From the NCBI GenBank assembly GCA_910586175.1, contig CAJUIJ010000019.1:8032-14254 (forward strand): 6,223 nucleotides of DNA, written 5' to 3'. The translations under genes were made by a program, and so were the position numbers. The notes below the pieces were generated by a model. That model saw only the letters and a program-made list of their open reading frames with translations, was not told the DNA's origin and did no database searches. Source of the DNA: an uncultured Muribaculaceae bacterium (lineage in GTDB: Bacteria > Bacteroidota > Bacteroidia > Bacteroidales > Muribaculaceae). Shown here piece by piece: positions 1 to 4,048 of this stretch (the stretch's first letter is position 1; the number at the start of each line of letters is the position of its first letter).

Positions 1-4
1 TTTG

Positions 5-12
5 TAACTTTG
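5..12 (+). promoter_or_regulatory. Bacteroidetes -7 promoter box for the secreted protein gene
   Basis: TAACTTTG matches the Bacteroidetes primary sigma factor -7 consensus TAnnTTTG exactly. The partner -33 element (TTTG/TTG, about 20 bp upstream) would lie outside the window and cannot be checked. Transcription would begin near position 18-20, giving an A/T-rich leader of roughly 45 nt before the ATG at 66. A 6-bp inverted repeat (TTGTAA at 2-7, TTACAA at 16-21) spans the box; it may be chance in such AT-rich sequence. Confidence 0.6.
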
Positions 13-65
13 CATTTACAACAAAGCGAATTTGTAATAATTAAATAACATTTAACTAAAAAAAC

Positions 66-1439
66 ATGAAAAAATTTATTACAGCGTTTGCAGCTGCTTT
101 GACAATAAGCACAACTGCATTTGGTGTTGATTACACCGCCCAGTGTACGTCAGTACAATTAGGCTCAATAGATACTTCTAAGGTTGTGGCCTTGGATGCT
201 GAGTCTACTATGGCTAAGGCTCCTGCGAAAGCTCCTTCTGCAGCAGACGCATCCGGTGTGTATTATTATTCATACTATAGCGGTTCGTCGAGCAACAGCG
301 GAGATCAGGAGGATAGCTGGAACTTGATTATCAATGGCACTGAAGCCACAATTTATGGTATATTTTCTGATTTCGCTGTAAAAGGAACTTATAATCCATC
401 TACCGGAAGCATTGTTGTTAAGCCACAGGATCTCGTTATGAATACATATTATAACGAGATGATGAAGTTGTTCGTGCTTAAGCAATATGATGAAAATTTA
501 AAGCCGTTGGAAACATCTGTATACATGGATGAGATAGAGTTTCAATATGCACCTGATGGTGTGAAACTTTCTAATGGCGAGATTATTTGTGTAGGCGGAT
601 GGCTTGCACCTGACAATCTTACATTGTTTGTATCATGTGACTCCTTTAAAGATGAGGACGGCAAAGGTAATACTTTGATTGGTGGTCAGGGTTTTGCATG
701 GCACATGATGAACCGTATCCAGACTTTGGAAGAGGTTTATGACAATTCTTATTTCAAGTATGATGCTTCCGAGTGGAAAGATGCCGGTACCTGCAAGTTT
801 ACTGATGGTTGGTTCTACCAGAGAAATTATACATATGATGTGCCTCTGAAGGTTAAGTCTAATGGATCAAACGAATTCTTGTTGGTAAATCCTTATGATA
901 ATGCAGCAATCAATTCTTTGCCTGCTGATAAAATGGGAAATACTGCAAGCAACAAGGCCGGTTATATCTACATAAATGCAGAGAATCCTGATTGTGTACT
1001 CGTTCGCCCATTTGTGACATCTGGTTGGGAAAATACCGAATCTATCGGTAACTGTGCGATCAATGTCCTTAATAAGGAAGGCCAGAAAGTTTATATGGAA
1101 TATTACGAATCTGATGAAGTTGTTGATGAATTGACCGGTATTGGTCAGAAGACTTCTTCAATGGATGAGAATGGAAAGATTACTATTCTTAACGCAATAT
1201 TCGCACTCCAACTCGATGTACCTAATCCTACAGCATGGACATATGAAGATGGCTCAGTAGTAGATATGACGTCATATGTTGAACTTAACCTCGCAGGTGT
1301 TGAAGGTATCATCGCAGACGCTGAGAACGCTCCCGCACGCTACTTCAACCTCCAGGGTATGGAAGTTGCTAACCCCGAAGCTGGTCAGCTCGTGATCAAG
1401 AAAGAGGGCAGCAAGACCACAAAGATGATCGTTCGCTAA
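66..1439 (+). CDS. Secreted protein of unknown function with Bacteroidales C-terminal tail motif
   Basis: This 457-residue protein has no recognised enzymatic function. Residues 1-20 form a signal peptide (MKK, a hydrophobic stretch, then Thr-Ala-Phe-Gly), with no lipobox Cys, so it is exported by Sec without lipidation. An Ala/Lys/Pro-rich segment follows at about 49-62. The body is rich in Tyr, Gly, Asn and acidic residues and in alternating hydrophobic patterns, suggesting a beta-rich extracytoplasmic fold. A motif around 97-120 (IYGIF, then KGTYNPSTGSIVVKPQ) resembles a recurring beta module of Bacteroidales exported proteins. Residues 422-457 form a compact tail (YFNLQG, then V.NP..G, ending KMIVR) seen on many exported proteins of this order and similar in style to type IX secretion C-terminal signals, though shorter than the classical domain. 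The start is set by the signal peptide and the upstream promoter. There is no Shine-Dalgarno, and the leader before the ATG is A-rich. A strong terminator follows, so the gene is probably monocistronic. Export is well supported; cell-surface location is inferred. Confidence 0.85.
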   Translation: MKKFITAFAAALTISTTAFGVDYTAQCTSVQLGSIDTSKVVALDAESTMAKAPAKAPSAADASGVYYYSYYSGSSSNSGDQEDSWNLIINGTEATIYGIFSDFAVKGTYNPSTGSIVVKPQDLVMNTYYNEMMKLFVLKQYDENLKPLETSVYMDEIEFQYAPDGVKLSNGEIICVGGWLAPDNLTLFVSCDSFKDEDGKGNTLIGGQGFAWHMMNRIQTLEEVYDNSYFKYDASEWKDAGTCKFTDGWFYQRNYTYDVPLKVKSNGSNEFLLVNPYDNAAINSLPADKMGNTASNKAGYIYINAENPDCVLVRPFVTSGWENTESIGNCAINVLNKEGQKVYMEYYESDEVVDELTGIGQKTSSMDENGKITILNAIFALQLDVPNPTAWTYEDGSVVDMTSYVELNLAGVEGIIADAENAPARYFNLQGMEVANPEAGQLVIKKEGSKTTKMIVR

Positions 1440-1470
1440 TCCGAATACCAAATATTCGCTAATCCGAATA
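1432..1470 (+). repeat. Short direct repeat across the stop codon, period 23 bp
   Basis: TTCGCTAATCCGAATA occurs at 1432-1447 and again, identically, at 1455-1470. The first copy contains the final Arg codon region and the TAA stop of the secreted protein gene; the second lies just downstream. The second copy with its flank also forms a small hairpin (TATTCG at 1453-1458, CGAATA at 1465-1470). This looks like a local tandem duplication of the gene end. Confidence 0.75.
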
Positions 1471-1483
1471 TCTTAAATAACAG

Positions 1484-1514
1484 AAAAGTCCACCCCAACG
1501 GGTGGACTTTTTTT
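1484..1514 (+). terminator. Strong intrinsic terminator after the secreted protein gene
   Basis: A perfect 12-bp stem (1484-1495 pairing with 1500-1511) with core GTCCACCC/GGGTGGAC closes a CAAC tetraloop at 1496-1499. It runs into a T tract at 1508-1514. The stem is GC-rich at its core and A/T at its base, as in a classical rho-independent terminator. It lies about 45 bp after the stop codon. On the opposite strand the stem's other arm is preceded by A's and followed by AAAA-rather than U-rich sequence of moderate length, so it could act weakly in both directions. Confidence 0.9.
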
Positions 1515-1527
1515 AATAAGGCTTGCT

Positions 1528-1596
1528 CGCCGGTGCAAATGGCGGGATTTCGCTGGTACAGTTGGCAGGTTTTTGCTGGTGCAGTTGGAGAATCGT
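1528..1596 (+). repeat. Degenerate 23-bp tandem repeat, three copies
   Basis: Three adjacent 23-bp units lie at 1528-1550, 1551-1573 and 1574-1596. They share the core CGCTGGTGCAGTTGG with scattered substitutions, followed by a G-rich and then T-rich end. The first copy differs most in the middle (CAAATGG for CAGTTGG), and the third diverges in its last third. The block is more GC-rich than the surrounding intergenic DNA. No coding function is evident, and the units are contiguous rather than separated by spacers. Confidence 0.75.
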
Positions 1597-1659
1597 TATA
1601 ATAATAGATGGAAGATTTATGGGTGATTCATAGTTCAAGTTGCATTGTTTGTTGAAAGA

Positions 1660-1692
1660 TTTGCGAATTTTCAATTATTTAGTGTATATTTG
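1660..1692 (+). promoter_or_regulatory. Bacteroidetes promoter (-33/-7) for the Rpn-family gene
   Basis: TATATTTG at 1685-1692 matches the -7 consensus TAnnTTTG, and TTTG at 1660-1663 lies 21 bp upstream as a -33 element, close to the expected spacing. Transcription would start near 1698-1700, leaving a leader of about 20 nt before the ATG at 1719. The leader is A/T-rich with no Shine-Dalgarno, typical of this phylum. Confidence 0.65.
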
Positions 1693-1718
1693 TAATTGAA
1701 AGTAAAATTGTATCTCTT

Positions 1719-2687
1719 ATGGCAGATTTCATAGACCCTTTTACCGATACCGGATTTAAGATAGTTTTTGGCAGAGAGAACGTTTCTAATGAAATACTCG
1801 CATATCTGCTGAACTCACTTTTTAGCGGGCAGCCGGGATTCGACAAAATTGTCAAGGTGCGGTATCCTAACTGCGAAAGGACTCATGACTGGGTTTCAGG
1901 AAAGACTATAGTATATGATGTCTTTTGCGAGACAGAAAACGGTCACCGATTTATAGTGGAAATGCAGAAGAACCCGCAGGAAAATTTTATGGATCGTGCC
2001 ATCTATTATGTTTCCCGTTCCATAGCCGAACAAGGTTATAAAGGAAAACGTATGGAAAAAGGGGAGTCAACTGAAGAAAATTACTGGAATTATTCATTAT
2101 TGCCGGTAGTAGGAGTCTTCTTCTCCAATTTTTACATAAAGGGTCTTGAAAAGAAGCCGGTGGTTCATGCCATGCTTGTTGATACTGATAATACCAAACC
2201 AATCAGCTTCTCAACACGTTATGCCTTTATACAGCTTCCAGCCTTTGATATAAATAATGAAGAAGACTGCAACACCGATTTTGACAAACTGATATATTCA
2301 CTCAAAAACATGAAGAATATGCAGACAATGCCATTTACATCCCATCATGAAATATTCCAGCGTCTAGCAAACGTGGGAAGTGTTTCAAATTTGAGTCCTC
2401 AAGAGAGGATTCAATATGAATATGATTTAAAAAAAGCACGTGACTATAATGCGGAAATGTCATATGCACGAAAAACCGCCATAGAGGAAGGCCGAGCAGA
2501 AGGCCGAGCAGAAGGTCGAGCAGAAGGCCGAGCAGAAGGCCGAGCAGAAGGTCGAGCAGAAGGTCGAGCAGAAGGCCGAGCAGAAGAGGCAAGAGAAATA
2601 GCCCGTAAGCTGAAGGCAAGTGGTGTTCCTTTAGAAACCATTAAGGATGCGACTGGCCTCTCAGAGTCACAGATTTCCTTACTTTAA
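1719..2687 (+). CDS. Rpn-family (PDDEXK_2) nuclease / putative transposase with EGRA repeat tail
   Basis: This 322-residue protein belongs to the recombination-promoting nuclease family (PD-(D/E)XK nuclease family transposase). The N-terminus DPFTDTGFKIVFG (6-18) is the family's hallmark opening. The nuclease core shows Asp67 (YDVFCE), then after a beta-hairpin Glu81-Met-Gln83 (FIVEMQ): the D...ExK metal site with Gln replacing Lys, as is usual here. An R.IYY.SR helix follows at 93-100. Residues 141-245 fit the family's second half. Residues 257-288 are eight perfect EGRA repeats, probably a charged alpha-helix. The last ~30 residues (LKASGVPLETIKDATGLSESQI) resemble a small helix-turn-helix. 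E. coli homologues cleave DNA, promote RecA-independent recombination and act as anti-phage toxins restrained by their separately translated C-terminal domain. The gene has its own promoter and a possible terminator, with no adjacent partner. It is AT-rich like the gene before it. Family assignment is firm; a defence role here is inferred. Confidence 0.92.
   Translation: MADFIDPFTDTGFKIVFGRENVSNEILAYLLNSLFSGQPGFDKIVKVRYPNCERTHDWVSGKTIVYDVFCETENGHRFIVEMQKNPQENFMDRAIYYVSRSIAEQGYKGKRMEKGESTEENYWNYSLLPVVGVFFSNFYIKGLEKKPVVHAMLVDTDNTKPISFSTRYAFIQLPAFDINNEEDCNTDFDKLIYSLKNMKNMQTMPFTSHHEIFQRLANVGSVSNLSPQERIQYEYDLKKARDYNAEMSYARKTAIEEGRAEGRAEGRAEGRAEGRAEGRAEGRAEGRAEEAREIARKLKASGVPLETIKDATGLSESQISLL
2457..2687 (+). 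CDS. Possible nested C-terminal protein (RpnS-like antitoxin) from an internal start
   Basis: An in-frame ATG (Met247 of the Rpn-family protein) begins a 76-residue frame running to the shared stop. The product would be a short lead (MSYARKTAIE), the eight EGRA repeats, and the helix-turn-helix-like end. In E. coli, Rpn C-terminal domains are translated on their own and directly inhibit the full-length nuclease; their four-residue repeats lie in a dimerising helix. The layout here is the same: the only ATG after the nuclease half sits just upstream of the repeats. The leader (2429-2456) is A-rich with only a weak purine stretch (GCGGAA), and an out-of-frame ATG lies 8 nt upstream at 2449. In-frame GTG (2373) and TTG (2391) are less likely alternatives. 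Separate translation is an inference from the family and is not shown by the sequence. Confidence 0.4.
   Translation: MSYARKTAIEEGRAEGRAEGRAEGRAEGRAEGRAEGRAEGRAEEAREIARKLKASGVPLETIKDATGLSESQISLL
2487..2582 (+). repeat. 12-bp coding tandem repeat, eight copies (EGRA)
   Basis: Eight units of GAAGGYCGAGCA run without interruption inside the Rpn-family gene, encoding Glu-Gly-Arg-Ala each time. The only variation is the third base of the Gly codon, which reads C,C,T,C,C,T,T,C across the eight copies. That pattern suggests part of the array grew by duplication of a three-unit (36-bp) block. Gain or loss of units keeps the reading frame, so slippage would change protein length rather than switch the gene off. 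The next codons (GAA GAG GCA AGA) look like a decayed unit. Confidence 0.95.
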
Positions 2688-2700
2688 TTAAGGAGTAAAA

Positions 2701-2732
2701 TATTCCAGGGGTGTGGAATAATCCGTTTTTTT
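2701..2732 (+). terminator. Palindrome plus T-run: weak terminator of the Rpn gene, or operator
   Basis: TATTCCA (2701-2707) and TGGAATA (2714-2720) form a perfect 7-bp stem with a GGGGTG loop. Seven T's follow at 2726-2732 after a 5-nt gap. It sits 14 bp after the Rpn-family stop codon, which suits an intrinsic terminator, but the stem is short and AT-rich and the T-run is displaced. It also covers the expected -33 region of the next promoter, so it could equally be a binding site for a dimeric regulator. Confidence 0.45.
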
Positions 2733-2735
2733 CAC

Positions 2736-2743
2736 TATTTTTG
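2736..2743 (+). promoter_or_regulatory. Bacteroidetes -7 promoter box for the lipoprotein gene
   Basis: TATTTTTG fits the TAnnTTTG -7 consensus. The expected -33 position holds only TGTG (2712-2715, 20 bp upstream), a weak match lying inside the palindrome at 2701-2720. The transcript would begin near 2749-2750, about 10 nt before the ATG at 2759. This supports that ATG as the true start and argues against any start upstream of the box. Confidence 0.5.
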
Positions 2744-2758
2744 CATAAAATTGATTTT

Positions 2759-3262
2759 ATGAAGAAATATGTTGGATGTGTCGCTGCGGCGATGCTGATG
2801 GCCGGGTGCAGCCCGAAGTCTAATGATAAGAATGTCTCCTCTTCCGATGTTCAGGGAGAGACGGTTCCGGTGGTGAGAGTGCTCGATAGCCAGCCGCTCG
2901 GCATGGTGCTTAAAGCTACCGCTTTCAAGATGAGCGGCGACTATGCCGATAAGGTGGCAGTGACCCTCGACAATAATGGTAATCTCGTATATTATCCTGC
3001 TCCTACCGACCTCTCAGCTGAGTCCGTGCCAACGGCTATAGGCGATGGCTGGTATCTTAACCGTCAAGGGCTTGGTGATGGCTCAGTATTCACAAAATGG
3101 ACTTTCGTTGAATATCGCGCCATGAAAACTGCCCCGACTCCCGATGAAATCAAGAAGGCGATAATACCCGGCGCTACCGTGACCGAGTTCCGCCAGCTCC
3201 CCATATCTGCCTCCAAGGCAAAAGAGGAAGCCCCGGCAAACCTGCTCAAGTACCTCCAATAA
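2759..3262 (+). CDS. Small lipoprotein of unknown function
   Basis: This 167-residue protein begins MKKYVGCVAAAMLMAGC, a lipoprotein signal peptide with Cys17 as the likely lipidated residue (lipobox LMAGC; Met at -3 is slightly unusual). I do not recognise the mature domain. The sequence after Cys17 (SPKSNDKN) lacks the clear acidic surface-export signal of Bacteroidetes, so a periplasm-facing location is more likely than surface display. The mature part has a short polar linker to about residue 34, then a compact domain with alternating beta-type stretches (VAVTLDNNGNLVYYP at 66-80; a Trp/Tyr/Phe-rich patch GDGWYLN...FTKWTFVEYR at 96-120), and a Lys/Ala-rich end. A GTG at 2711 would add 16 residues before the signal peptide, but it lies upstream of the promoter box and would bury the signal, so ATG 2759 was chosen. 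The thioesterase gene follows 45 bp downstream on the same strand with no terminator or promoter visible between them, suggesting co-transcription. Confidence 0.75.
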   Translation: MKKYVGCVAAAMLMAGCSPKSNDKNVSSSDVQGETVPVVRVLDSQPLGMVLKATAFKMSGDYADKVAVTLDNNGNLVYYPAPTDLSAESVPTAIGDGWYLNRQGLGDGSVFTKWTFVEYRAMKTAPTPDEIKKAIIPGATVTEFRQLPISASKAKEEAPANLLKYLQ

Positions 3263-3301
3263 GCCTAATAAGCTGATAGGTATATAAGCCCAATATGCTT
3301 C

Positions 3302-3305
3302 AGGA
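3302..3305 (+). promoter_or_regulatory. Possible ribosome binding site for the thioesterase
   Basis: AGGA lies 2 nt before the ATG at 3308. It is the only Shine-Dalgarno-like site near a chosen start in this window, but the spacing is shorter than ideal. It supports ATG 3308 moderately. Confidence 0.35.
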
Positions 3306-3307
3306 TA

Positions 3308-4048
3308 ATGGAAAATAAATTTGAAGAGAGATTCTTCTTATCTGCCGGTGAAGTAAATGCAGAGGGAGAGATGAGCATTCCCTTGCTCACCTCGCGCATC
3401 ATCGACGTGGCGACGGCACACGCCAATTCGCTCGGCATTGGCAACCCGTCGATGCAGTCGCTCGGATGCGGATGGGTGCTGTCGCGTCTCGCCATAGAGA
3501 TGACAAGGTATCCCAAGGTCAACGAGACCTACTCCATCAGCACTTGGGTGGAGGGGTGGAACCGTCACTTCTCCACGCGTAACTTCGCAATACGCGACGC
3601 TTCCGGCAATCCGCTGGGTTATGCCTCGTCAGTATGGATGGTGCTTAACTATATCACGCGCGAGAACGCCGGTCTCTCGCACCTTCATCTCGCACCCGAC
3701 ATGGTGTGTGGCGACAAAGTGCCTATTGCCAAGCCGGGTCGCCACGTTGTGGCTACACCTACCGAAGAGCCGCGCGAATATACATTCAAATATTGTGACC
3801 TCGACTTCTACCGTCACGTCAATACCGTGCGCTACGTGCAGCTCCTGATCAACTCTTTCTCACTCGAGGAGATGGACCGCAACATGGTGCGTCGCCTTGA
3901 CCTTGCCTTCATGCGCGAGGGCCGTTATGGAGAGAGTGTCACCGTGCTCGCTCAGCGCGATGGCAATCATATTGAACTTGCACTATCCGACTCAGCAGAG
4001 GGGGAAACACTCTTGGGTGCCGGCGTGGAACTCGCCCCCCGTGACTGA
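3308..4048 (+). CDS. Acyl-ACP thioesterase (FatA/FatB-like, double hotdog)
   Basis: This 246-residue cytoplasmic enzyme would hydrolyse acyl-ACP to free fatty acid and ACP, ending or redirecting type II fatty acid synthesis. Its length is that of bacterial acyl-ACP thioesterases, with two hotdog domains at about 1-130 and 155-246. Family signatures in the first half are GWVLSRLAIEM (55-65), STWVEGWNR.F..RNFAI (78-95) and GYASSVWMVLN (104-114). The second half carries YCDLDFYRHVNTVRY (162-176). By comparison with plant FatB, whose proposed catalytic residues are Asp281, Asn283, His285 and Glu319, I see Asp166, His170 and Glu204 (FMREG), but Tyr168 at the Asn position. The gene probably shares a transcript with the upstream lipoprotein gene. 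Its last 82 bp overlap, in opposite orientation, the end of the RND transporter gene. The C-terminus ends where homologues normally end, so this gene is not the extended partner. Family assignment is strong; chain-length preference cannot be told. Confidence 0.92.
   Translation: MENKFEERFFLSAGEVNAEGEMSIPLLTSRIIDVATAHANSLGIGNPSMQSLGCGWVLSRLAIEMTRYPKVNETYSISTWVEGWNRHFSTRNFAIRDASGNPLGYASSVWMVLNYITRENAGLSHLHLAPDMVCGDKVPIAKPGRHVVATPTEEPREYTFKYCDLDFYRHVNTVRYVQLLINSFSLEEMDRNMVRRLDLAFMREGRYGESVTVLAQRDGNHIELALSDSAEGETLLGAGVELAPRD

Noticed and set aside
1528..1596. Possible CRISPR array
   Set aside because: The units are contiguous with no spacers, are degenerate, and have no cas genes nearby.
1539..1601. 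A 20-codon frame (ATG to TAA) within the 23-bp tandem repeat
   Set aside because: It is very short, has no ribosome-binding or promoter signal, and simply reflects the repeat sequence; 23 bp is not a multiple of three, so the array is not built as coding repeats.
2335..2641. Two minus-strand open frames opposite the EGRA repeats, rich in Leu or in Ser-Ala-Arg-Pro
   Set aside because: They exist only because a 12-bp repeat leaves every frame free of stops; their products are simple repeat polypeptides with no start signals.
1600..2735. Rpn-family gene as part of an insertion sequence
   Set aside because: Despite the 'transposase' label, I see no terminal inverted repeats or target-site duplication flanking it; the 2701-2720 palindrome has no matching partner upstream.
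2711..2758. Upstream GTG start for the lipoprotein, with AGGAG at 2691-2695
   Set aside because: The purine site is about 15 nt from the GTG, too far; the start would precede the -7 box and put 16 extra residues before a good lipoprotein signal peptide.
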